This document shows positions 13,120-18,422 of a DNA stretch of 18,422 nucleotides, piece by piece; position 1 is the first letter of the stretch, and each line of letters starts with the position of its first letter. Origin of the DNA: Achromobacter sp. (lineage in GTDB: Bacteria; Pseudomonadota; Gammaproteobacteria; Burkholderiales; Burkholderiaceae_B). Position numbers and translations under genes: made by a program. The stretch spans positions 1 to 18,422 of the forward strand of contig DMTA01000229.1 of NCBI GenBank assembly GCA_003454835.1, written 5' to 3'. Below the pieces are notes generated by a model. It saw only the letters and a program-made list of their open reading frames with translations. It made no database searches and was not told the DNA's origin.

Positions 13120-14040
13120 TCACCCTTCCGGACGCCGCTTGCGATGCGTCTTTTCAAGCCACTGCACCGCCACCTCGACCAGCGGGTGAAAGCGCGCCGC
13201 ATTCCACGCGAGCGCGGCAGTGACCACCATGACCTTCTCCTTCAACGGCCGGATGACGACGTTCGCGGGCGCCAGCTTCTTCATGGACGCCGGCACCAGC
13301 GCGACGCCCTGGCCACATCCCACATAGGCGACCTGCGAGGCCACCGACCGCACCTCGTGCAGCACGCGGGGCGTAAAGCCGTGCGCGCGGCAGATCGCGG
13401 TGAGCATGTCGAAGTACACCGGGCTGACCTGCCTGGACGACATCACAAGCTGCTCCGCCGCCAACGACTGAAGGCGCACGCGAGGCAGCGCCGCCAGCTT
13501 GTGGTCGTCAGGGAGCGCCACGGCCAGCCGGTCCTCAGTCAACGGCAGCGTCGAGATGCCCTCGCCGACGTCGCCATCGATGCGCACGAACGCCATGTCC
13601 AGTTCCCCCGACAGCAACGCCGGCACGGCCTCGACGCTGTCGATCTCCCGCACGAAGACCGTCAGGCTCGGGTGCGCCCGCTTCAGTTCATTGAGCAGCG
13701 GCGGCACGGTGTCCAGCATTGCCGAGGTGATCGCGCCCAGATGCAGCACGCCCGACTGGCCGGACGCAACTTCCCGCACGACGCGCTCCAGGTGTTCCAC
13801 CTGACCGGCAAACTGACGCACCGCGGGCAGGATCGCCGCGCCCGCCGCCGACAGCTGCGTGCCCCGGCGCGACCGTTCGAAGAGTTGAAGTTTCAACGAT
13901 TGTTCCAGCACCTTGATCTGCTCGGTCAGCGGCGGCTGCGACATGCCCAGGCGCACCGCCGCCCGTCCGAAATGCCGTTCCTCGGCCACCGCCAGAAACA
14001 TCCAGAGTTGCCGTATCAGCCTGAAGTCGATCGTGCTCAT
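13120..14040 (-). CDS. LysR-family transcriptional regulator 3 (divergent from RraA operon)
   Basis: A complete 306-residue LysR regulator resembling the CatM/BenM branch. Seen: a helix-turn-helix at about residues 5-65 (FRLIRQLWMFLAVAEERHFG, AAVRLGMSQPPLTEQIKVLE, LQLFERSRRGTQLSAAG). The effector domain follows from about residue 95 (GVLHLGAITSAMLDTVPPLL, DMAFVRIDG, VALPDDHKLA, YVGCGQGVALVPASM). The ATG follows GAGGG with 6-base spacing. It is divergent from the triple-RraA operon, with a perfect T-N11-A LysR box in the 130-base gap, so it is the probable regulator of that operon. Its effector is unknown. Confidence 0.94.
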   Translation of the reverse strand: MSTIDFRLIRQLWMFLAVAEERHFGRAAVRLGMSQPPLTEQIKVLEQSLKLQLFERSRRGTQLSAAGAAILPAVRQFAGQVEHLERVVREVASGQSGVLHLGAITSAMLDTVPPLLNELKRAHPSLTVFVREIDSVEAVPALLSGELDMAFVRIDGDVGEGISTLPLTEDRLAVALPDDHKLAALPRVRLQSLAAEQLVMSSRQVSPVYFDMLTAICRAHGFTPRVLHEVRSVASQVAYVGCGQGVALVPASMKKLAPANVVIRPLKEKVMVVTAALAWNAARFHPLVEVAVQWLEKTHRKRRPEG

Positions 14041-14088
14041 GCCCTGCCCTCGTTGCCGGTTGCGCGCTGACGCGCTGATCCTGAAACC

Positions 14089-14103
14089 GTATCACAGAGA
14101 TAC
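14089..14103. promoter_or_regulatory. LysR-box (T-N11-A) dyad upstream of the RraA operon
   Basis: GTATC (14089-14093) and GATAC (14099-14103) form a perfect 5-base dyad with a 5-base spacer. The pair contains the T-N11-A pattern (T at 14090, A at 14102) that defines LysR recognition sites. It lies 68 bases before the first RraA gene and about 50 bases before the LysR start. A further CTTGA-N15-TCAAG dyad (14103-14127) adjoins it and could be the activation site. Confidence 0.6.
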
Positions 14104-14114
14104 TTGAAAACGAA

Positions 14115-14143
14115 TTTATCTATCAAGAAGCGCTTCCCATAAT
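14115..14143 (+). promoter_or_regulatory. Candidate sigma-70 promoter of the RraA operon
   Basis: TTTATC (14115-14120), a 17-base spacer and CATAAT (14138-14143, five of six consensus bases) precede a predicted start near 14150. The leader is about 20 bases and contains AGGAGG 8 bases before the ATG. The weak -35 box fits a promoter that needs LysR activation, and the T-N11-A dyad would be centred near -54. Confidence 0.45.
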
Positions 14144-14170
14144 GAAGCCTTCACTCAGGAGGTTTCCCCC

Positions 14171-14830
14171 ATGTCCCAAGCATCCACGCTCGACCGCCTT
14201 GCCTCGCTGGATACCAATACCGTCTCGGACGCCCTGGACTTTCTGGGACTGCCCGGCGCCACCTATGGCCTGCGGCCGCTGTGGGACTGCCCGAAGATCG
14301 TGGGCCGCGCCAGCACCATCCAACTGGGCCCCAAGACGGACGCCAAGCCGGCCGTGCATCTGATCTCTCCCGTCATCGACGCCGTGCAGACCGGCGACCG
14401 CGTGCTGGTCATCGCCGGCGGCGCCGAGGGCATTTCCTGCTGGGGCGACATCCTGGCCAACGCGGCGCGCGCCAAACATGTGCGCGGATCGGTCATCGAC
14501 GGCCTGAGCCGCGACATCGAAGGCAGTGAATCGATCGGGTATCCCGTCTATGGACGCGGCATAACGATGATCAGCGCCCGCAACCGCGTGATCCAGATCG
14601 ATGCCGGCAAGCCCGTGCAGATGGCCGGCGTCACGGTGCACGAAGACGATTACGTCATCGCGGATCGCTGCGGCGCCGTGTTCGTGCTGGCCGCCCGGAT
14701 CGATGAAGTGCTGGATCTGGCCGAACGCATTGCAAAGCGGCAGGACGGCATGGTCGCCGCCGTGCGCGCCGGCCGCTCGGTCGCCGAGGTCATGCACGAC
14801 AAGGAATTCGAAGCCATCCACGCGAAGTGA
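14171..14830 (+). CDS. RraA / HMG-aldolase family protein 1
   Basis: A complete 219-residue member of the RraA-like fold, which includes class II pyruvate aldolases (4-hydroxy-4-methyl-2-oxoglutarate and 4-carboxy-4-hydroxy-2-oxoadipate aldolases, with oxaloacetate decarboxylase activity) and the RNase E inhibitor RraA. Seen: TNTVSDALDFLG at residues 15-26, IVGRAST at 43-49, GDRVLVIAGG at 75-84, CWGDILANAARAKHVRGSVIDG at about 90-111, and the Arg-Asp pair R114-D115 expected to bind substrate and metal. Asp replaces the Glu of the GEIM motif seen in protein 3, and the His-rich end of the usual aldolase loop is changed. The start follows a strong AGGAGG. It is the first gene of the operon divergent from LysR 3. 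An aldolase or decarboxylase role is likely; RraA-type RNA regulation is unlikely in this context. Confidence 0.85.
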   Translation: MSQASTLDRLASLDTNTVSDALDFLGLPGATYGLRPLWDCPKIVGRASTIQLGPKTDAKPAVHLISPVIDAVQTGDRVLVIAGGAEGISCWGDILANAARAKHVRGSVIDGLSRDIEGSESIGYPVYGRGITMISARNRVIQIDAGKPVQMAGVTVHEDDYVIADRCGAVFVLAARIDEVLDLAERIAKRQDGMVAAVRAGRSVAEVMHDKEFEAIHAK

Positions 14831-14870
14831 TCCGACGCGCCCTCATTGCCCAATCACCAAAGGAACGACG

Positions 14871-15551
14871 ATGACAAACCCCAAGAAAGCCGCCGCACAC
14901 GACCAGGAGCTGGTCGCCCTTTTTGAAGGACTGGATACGCCAGGCGTGTCCGACGCCATGGACAAGCTCGGCCTGCACGGCCAGGCGCTGGGCATCATGC
15001 CGCTGGACAACTATGCGCGTCCGATCGTCGGCCCCGCCTTCACGGTCAAGTACGTTCCCGCCGCGACGCCCGCCGGCACCGTCGGCGACTTCATCGATGA
15101 CGTCGCCGAAGGCGACATCGTGGTGATCGACAACGATGGCCGTACCGACTGCACGGTGTGGGGCGACATCATGACGCAATACGCCGGCCTGCGCGGGATC
15201 GCCGGCACCGTCATTGACGGCGTGTGCCGCGACGTGGGCAAGGCGCTGGGCGACGGCTATCCGGTTTTCAGCGCCGGCCGCTTCATGCGCACCGGCAAGG
15301 ACCGGGTGGAGGTGGAGTCCGTGAATACCACCGTCGCGGTGGGCACAGTACGCGTGGCTGCGCGTGACATCGTGGTGGCCGACGCCAACGGCGTAGTGAT
15401 CGTGCCGCGCGAGCGCGCCCGTGAAGTCGCCGAGACCGCGCGCAAGATCGAATCCGTGGAGGCCGCGATCCGCGAGCGCATCAGCCAGGGCGCGACCATC
15501 CGCGAAGCGCGCGCCGCGCTGGGCTACCACCTGCTGCAACGAAAAGCCTGA
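14871..15551 (+). CDS. RraA / HMG-aldolase family protein 2
   Basis: A complete 226-residue family member, 40 bases after protein 1. The ATG is chosen because AAAGGAA lies 7 bases upstream; open frame before it is a shadow of protein 1. Seen: DTPGVSDAMDKLGLHG at residues 22-37, IVGPAFTVKYVP at 52-63, VGDFIDDVAEGDIVVIDNDG at about 71-90, VWGDIMTQYAGLRGIAGTVIDG at 97-117, R120-D121, YPVFSAG at 130-136, and VADANGVVIVP near the C-terminus. Like protein 1 it has WGD where the common form has GE. It is clearly a paralogue, not a duplicate, since identity to protein 1 is only moderate. A role as a second aldolase/decarboxylase, or as a partner subunit, is inferred. Confidence 0.86.
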   Translation: MTNPKKAAAHDQELVALFEGLDTPGVSDAMDKLGLHGQALGIMPLDNYARPIVGPAFTVKYVPAATPAGTVGDFIDDVAEGDIVVIDNDGRTDCTVWGDIMTQYAGLRGIAGTVIDGVCRDVGKALGDGYPVFSAGRFMRTGKDRVEVESVNTTVAVGTVRVAARDIVVADANGVVIVPRERAREVAETARKIESVEAAIRERISQGATIREARAALGYHLLQRKA

Positions 15552-15566
15552 TTGTTTTTTTAATGT
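15551..15566 (+). repeat. 16-base direct repeat, copy 1, at the left edge of an AT-rich intergenic segment
   Basis: ATTGTTTTTTTAATGT here recurs exactly at 15636-15651, 85 bases on. The first base is the last base of the RraA 2 stop codon. The adjoining sequence contains GTAC-TTT-GTAC (15565-15575). Possible roles are a binding site for a regulator or nucleoid protein, a transcription pause or weak terminator T-run, or a recombination remnant. Confidence 0.6.
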
Positions 15567-15635
15567 ACTTTGTACGTGAAAAACCTAGGGTAAACACCTT
15601 CTTTCGCCGCGTAAATTGCCGATCTATAAACACGT

Positions 15636-15651
15636 ATTGTTTTTTTAATGT
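15636..15651 (+). repeat. 16-base direct repeat, copy 2, just upstream of the dehydrogenase gene
   Basis: This is the exact second copy of ATTGTTTTTTTAATGT, ending 9 bases before the dehydrogenase ATG and occupying its ribosome-binding region. No normal ribosome site is visible there (only TTTTTAAG). TATAAA at 15625-15630 lies just before it and could be a -10 box. Confidence 0.6.
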
Positions 15652-15660
15652 GTTTTTAAG

Positions 15661-16536
15661 ATGAAAATCGCACTGATTGGATGTGGCGAGGTTGGCCATT
15701 GCTACACCCGGGCCTGGATCGCCGCAGGACATCGCATCGTCGGCATCTGCGACCTGCGCTCGGACGCAGAAATGGCGGATCGCGCCAAGGCCGCAGACGC
15801 GGCCTTGCATGCCGAACCGGGCGCCTGGCTGGCCGAGGCCGACGTCGTGGTCTCGGCCGTGTACGGCTACAGCGCGGCGGAAGTCGCCGCGCAGGCCTTT
15901 CCCCATATGCGCGCCGGCGCCGTCTACGCGGATTTCACCACCGCCAGCGCGCCCGACATGCAGAAAGCGGCCGCCGCCGCTGCCGCGAGCGCCGACCCCT
16001 TTATGGACGTGGCCATCATGGGCGCCATCGCCCTGCTGGCCGAAAAGACGCCCCTGCTATGCGCCGGCGAAGGCGCGGCCGTGGTGACGGCGCTGGGCGA
16101 AAGCGCGGGCGCCACGGTCCGGATCATTGAAGGCAAGCCCGGCGACGCGGTGCGCTTGAAGCTTCTGCGCAGCATCATGACCAAAGGCATGGAAAGCCTG
16201 GCCGTCGAATGCCTGGTGGCCGCCGAGCGCATGGGCCTGCGCGAGTCGCTGTACGAAGTGCTGGCCGACATCGACCGCACACCGTTGACGGCGTTCATGG
16301 ACTCGTTCGTGCGTTCGCACGCGCTGCATGCGCCGCGCCGGCTTGCCGAAGTGCGCGAAGCGCGCGACCAGCTACATGAAGCGGGTCTTCAGCCCCTGGT
16401 CCTGGATGGCGTCGAACAGCTTTTTGCGCGCCCCACCCGCGGCATCGAGGCCGCGCGCGCCAAGGGCGAAGCCCCGGCGCCCGACACGGTCGAGGCGCGC
16501 CTGGCCTGGCTGACCACGCTGGCCCGCCAGTCCTGA
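15661..16536 (+). CDS. NAD(P)-dependent beta-hydroxyacid dehydrogenase-like protein (6PGDH N-domain plus DUF1932)
   Basis: A complete 291-residue oxidoreductase. Seen: an N-terminal Rossmann fold with GCGEVG at residues 7-12 and an Asp (D31) at the end of the second strand, DFTTASAPDMQ at 91-101 (position of the substrate-binding motif of the 6-phosphogluconate/3-hydroxyisobutyrate family). The helix DAVRLKLLRSIMTKGMESL at 162-180 offers K167 or K175 as the catalytic lysine. The C-terminal domain is of the DUF1932 type found with this N-domain. It would oxidise or reduce a 2- or 3-hydroxyacid. The ATG directly follows an AT-rich repeat segment and lacks a clear ribosome site. It lies in the operon with RraA-like proteins and a Bug receptor, so it may form or use the oxoacid they cleave. 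The substrate is unknown. Confidence 0.82.
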   Translation: MKIALIGCGEVGHCYTRAWIAAGHRIVGICDLRSDAEMADRAKAADAALHAEPGAWLAEADVVVSAVYGYSAAEVAAQAFPHMRAGAVYADFTTASAPDMQKAAAAAAASADPFMDVAIMGAIALLAEKTPLLCAGEGAAVVTALGESAGATVRIIEGKPGDAVRLKLLRSIMTKGMESLAVECLVAAERMGLRESLYEVLADIDRTPLTAFMDSFVRSHALHAPRRLAEVREARDQLHEAGLQPLVLDGVEQLFARPTRGIEAARAKGEAPAPDTVEARLAWLTTLARQS

Positions 16537-16594
16537 CACCCCACCGTGCCATAGAGCGCGGACCGAATCCGCATAACACTTCGTGAGGAAGACA

Positions 16595-17560
16595 ATGAAG
16601 CTGTTCAAACAACTGCTGGCCGCCACGCTCGTGCTGGGCTGCGCCACTGCCCACGCCGCCGACCTGGGCAAGGCCCCCATCACGCTGATCTCGCCGTTCC
16701 CGCCCGGTGGCGGCACGGACACCCTGACGCGCATGATCGGCAGCGCGATCAGCCAGGACGCCGGCTGGAACATCGTCGTCGAGAACAAGCCCGGCGCCGG
16801 CGGCAACCTCGCGCTGGACGCCACGGCGCGCGCCCAACCCGACGGCCACACGCTGGTCATGGCGCAAACCGACAACGTCGTGCTGAACCCCTGGCTCTAC
16901 AGCAAGCTCAGCTACGACACCTTCAAGGACTTCAAGCCCGTCGGCCCCGTGGCCTCGTCGCCCAGCGTCTTCGTCGTGGTGCCCGATTCTCCGTTCAAGA
17001 CCATCGCCGACGTCGTCAAAGCCGCGCAGGCGCGTCCCAACCAGGTTTCACTCGGCATTCCCGGCATCGGCGGCACGGGCGACCTGACCGGGTACCTGTG
17101 GCGCAAGGCAGCCAATATGGAGCTGATGCACGTGCCGTACCGCGGCTGGAGCCAGGCGTTCCCCGATCTGGCCAGCGGCCGGATCGACATTTACGTCGGC
17201 TCCGTCGCGTCGCTGCTGCCGCAGATCCGCGGCGGCAAGGTGCGCGCGCTGGGTGTCGTCGCCAGCGAACGTTCGCCCGCCCTGCCCGACGTGCCGACCT
17301 TTCCCGAAAGCGGTTTTCCGACCATCAACCAGTCGATCTGGTGGGGCCTGATGGCGCCGGGCAAGACGCCGGACAACGTGATCGCCGCGCTGAACAGCGA
17401 GCTGCAGAAGGTGCAATCGAACCCCGAATTGATCAAGAAGCTTGAGGACGCCGGCTACAGCGTGCTGAAGGGCTCGCCCGAAGACCTGGCGCGCCGCCAC
17501 CGCACGGACCACGACGCCTTCGGCAAGGTCGTGCAGGAAGCCGGCATTCCCAAGCAGTGA
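16595..17560 (+). CDS. Bug-family (TctC-like) periplasmic solute receptor 4
   Basis: A complete 321-residue Bug receptor. The ATG is preferred because an in-frame GTG four codons earlier overlaps the GAGG ribosome site. Seen: a signal sequence with two possible ends, either VLGC at residues 13-16 (lipobox-like) or ATAHA at 17-21 (signal peptidase I). Then come LISPFPPGGGTDTLTRMIG, VVENKPGAGGNLALD, PDGHTLVM, LGIPGIGGTGDLTGYLW, VPYRGWSQAFPDLASGRIDI, VRALGVVASERSPALPDVPT. It lies 58 bases after the dehydrogenase and 36 before RraA protein 3, embedded in the operon, so it presumably binds the operon's substrate. No membrane permease partner is nearby. The ligand is unknown. Confidence 0.94.
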   Translation: MKLFKQLLAATLVLGCATAHAADLGKAPITLISPFPPGGGTDTLTRMIGSAISQDAGWNIVVENKPGAGGNLALDATARAQPDGHTLVMAQTDNVVLNPWLYSKLSYDTFKDFKPVGPVASSPSVFVVVPDSPFKTIADVVKAAQARPNQVSLGIPGIGGTGDLTGYLWRKAANMELMHVPYRGWSQAFPDLASGRIDIYVGSVASLLPQIRGGKVRALGVVASERSPALPDVPTFPESGFPTINQSIWWGLMAPGKTPDNVIAALNSELQKVQSNPELIKKLEDAGYSVLKGSPEDLARRHRTDHDAFGKVVQEAGIPKQ

Positions 17561-17586
17561 ACCCGATTTGTAGATATCCCGCTATC

Positions 17587-17591
17587 AGGAG
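17587..17591 (+). promoter_or_regulatory. Ribosome binding site deciding the RraA 3 start
   Basis: AGGAG lies 5 bases before the ATG at 17597 and only 2 before the adjoining GTG at 17594, favouring the ATG. Confidence 0.65.
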
Positions 17592-17596
17592 CAGTG

Positions 17597-18268
17597 ATGA
17601 CAGGTTTTGAAATCCACGCCCGCCAGCGCGCGGTCAGCAAGGAACTGGTCGATAAATTCCTCAAGGTGCCGGTCGCCAACGTCAGCGACTGCATGTCGCG
17701 CATGACGGCCGGCGGCGCGCGCCTGCGCCCCATGCACCGGGAAGGTGTGCTGTGCGGCGCGGCTCTGACGGTCAAGGCCCGTCCTGGTGACAACCTGATG
17801 CTGCACTACGCCATCGACAGCGCCGAGCCAGGTGATGTGATCGTGGTCGATGCCGGCGGCGACCTGACCAACGCGATCATCGGCGAGATCATGACGACCT
17901 ACGCCGAGTCGCGCGGCATCGCGGGCATCATCATCAACGGCGCCATCCGCGATTGCGGCACCATCCGCCGCAGCGCGTTTCCCGTCTATGCGGCCGGCGT
18001 CACGCACCGCGGCCCGTACAAGGACGGCCCGGGCGAAATCAACTGCGTGGTCGCGCTGGACGGCATGACCATTGCCCCGGGCGATCTGATCCTGGGCGAC
18101 GACGACGGGCTGCTTGCAGTGCCGTACGAGCAGGCGCAAGCCATTTTTGAGGCCGCCGCCGCTAAGCACGACGTGGAAACCAAGATGCTGGCGGACATTG
18201 CCGCCGGCACGCTGGATACGTCGTGGGTCGACGCCCGTCTGCGCGCGTTGGGCTGCACGGGAGTCTGA
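17597..18268 (+). CDS. RraA / HMG-aldolase family protein 3 (canonical 4-hydroxy-4-methyl-2-oxoglutarate/CHA aldolase-like)
   Basis: A complete 223-residue protein and the most typical aldolase of the three. Seen: VANVSDCMSRM at residues 26-36, GAALTVKARPGDNLMLH at 54-70, GDVIVVDAGGD at 79-89, IGEIMTTYAESRGIAGIIIN at 95-114, the Arg-Asp pair R118-D119 in GAIRDC, FPVYAAGVTHRGPYKDGPG at 128-146, and PGDLILGDDDGLLAVP near the end. The GE...RD pattern matches class II pyruvate aldolases that cleave HMG or CHA to pyruvate plus pyruvate or oxaloacetate and also decarboxylate oxaloacetate. A metal ion is expected. The stop is 2 bases before the next ATG, so the two are translationally linked. Exact substrate is not proven. 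Confidence 0.88.
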   Translation: MTGFEIHARQRAVSKELVDKFLKVPVANVSDCMSRMTAGGARLRPMHREGVLCGAALTVKARPGDNLMLHYAIDSAEPGDVIVVDAGGDLTNAIIGEIMTTYAESRGIAGIIINGAIRDCGTIRRSAFPVYAAGVTHRGPYKDGPGEINCVVALDGMTIAPGDLILGDDDGLLAVPYEQAQAIFEAAAAKHDVETKMLADIAAGTLDTSWVDARLRALGCTGV

Positions 18269-18270
18269 CC

Positions 18271-18422
18271 ATGAGCGATGCGGCAGTCGGCAAGCCCCAG
18301 TTGCGCGTCGCGCGCCTGGATCTGTGGATCGATCCGGTGTTCGACGAGACGATTGCGCGGGACGCCACGCTGGACCTGCGCGTACTGCCGGCCGGCGGCG
18401 ACGCCGAGACGGCGGCCGGCCT
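18271..18422 (+). CDS. Probable D-isomer-specific 2-hydroxyacid dehydrogenase, 3' truncated by window edge
   Basis: Only the first 50 codons are present. The ATG follows the RraA 3 stop by 2 bases and has GGGAG 7 bases upstream, overlapping the end of RraA 3, so it is a real coupled gene. The N-terminus RVARLDLWIDPVFDETIARD and the following DLRVLPAGGD resemble the substrate-domain start of D-2-hydroxyacid dehydrogenases (a short beta strand, helix, then a second strand). No cofactor or catalytic motif lies within the window. The operon context (aldolases, another dehydrogenase, receptor) fits a hydroxyacid dehydrogenase. The gene call is firm; the function is tentative. Confidence 0.45.
   Translation, partial: MSDAAVGKPQLRVARLDLWIDPVFDETIARDATLDLRVLPAGGDAETAAG

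Noticed and set aside
14601..14870. An N-terminal extension of RraA protein 2
   Set aside because: It overlaps the end of RraA 1 out of frame; the ATG at 14871 has its own ribosome site and starts a normal-length family protein.
14171..18268. RraA proteins as RNase E inhibitors
   Set aside because: The operon context of receptor and dehydrogenases and the conserved Arg-Asp aldolase pair favour a metabolic enzyme role.

Overview
The window is a dense, GC-rich stretch of bacterial chromosome that reads like an accessory catabolic region of a Burkholderiales bacterium of the Bordetella/Achromobacter (Alcaligenaceae) type. The main reasons are four periplasmic Bug-family (TctC-like) solute receptors without any TctA/TctB membrane partner, three LysR-type regulators each divergent from a metabolic operon, and high-GC codon use throughout. 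The genus is an inference from this gene content, not something proven here. I see no tRNA, rRNA, CRISPR array, insertion sequence or integrase. No gene-free stretch exceeds about 150 bases; the longest is 2476-2621.

Layout. (1) 1-1134, plus strand: the C-terminal part of a DHA2-type MFS exporter cut by the window edge. (2) 1192-5383, minus strand, read right to left: split aconitase X (large subunit, then small subunit), a Bug receptor and a PLP enzyme of the cystathionine gamma-synthase family. A LysR regulator (5514-6440) is divergent from the aconitase X genes. (3) 6503-9168, minus strand: a two-subunit thiamine-diphosphate 2-oxoacid decarboxylase of the sulfopyruvate/phosphonopyruvate type followed by an aldehyde dehydrogenase. 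A LysR regulator (9284-10216) is divergent from it. (4) 10352-13080, plus strand: an alpha/beta hydrolase and two tandem Bug receptors. (5) 13120-14040, minus strand: a third LysR regulator, divergent from a plus-strand operon (14171 to the window end) with three RraA/HMG-aldolase-like proteins, a 6-phosphogluconate-dehydrogenase-like oxidoreductase, a Bug receptor and the start of a probable 2-hydroxyacid dehydrogenase.

How it may work together. Each block looks like a capture-and-degrade module for a small carboxylate: a Bug protein binds it in the periplasm, an unlinked permease would import it, and dehydratase, decarboxylase or aldolase chemistry feeds central metabolism, under a LysR regulator that senses an intermediate. 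The actual substrates cannot be read from the sequence.

The most informative non-coding signal is a 30-base element present twice in opposite orientation, on both sides of the LysR gene at 9284-10216 (9230-9259 and 10266-10295; the first 20 bases are identical). It suggests that this regulator controls both the decarboxylase/dehydrogenase operon and the hydrolase/Bug/Bug operon, joining blocks 3 and 4 into one regulon. The aconitase X block and the triple-RraA operon are the other two places where an undescribed pathway is plausible.
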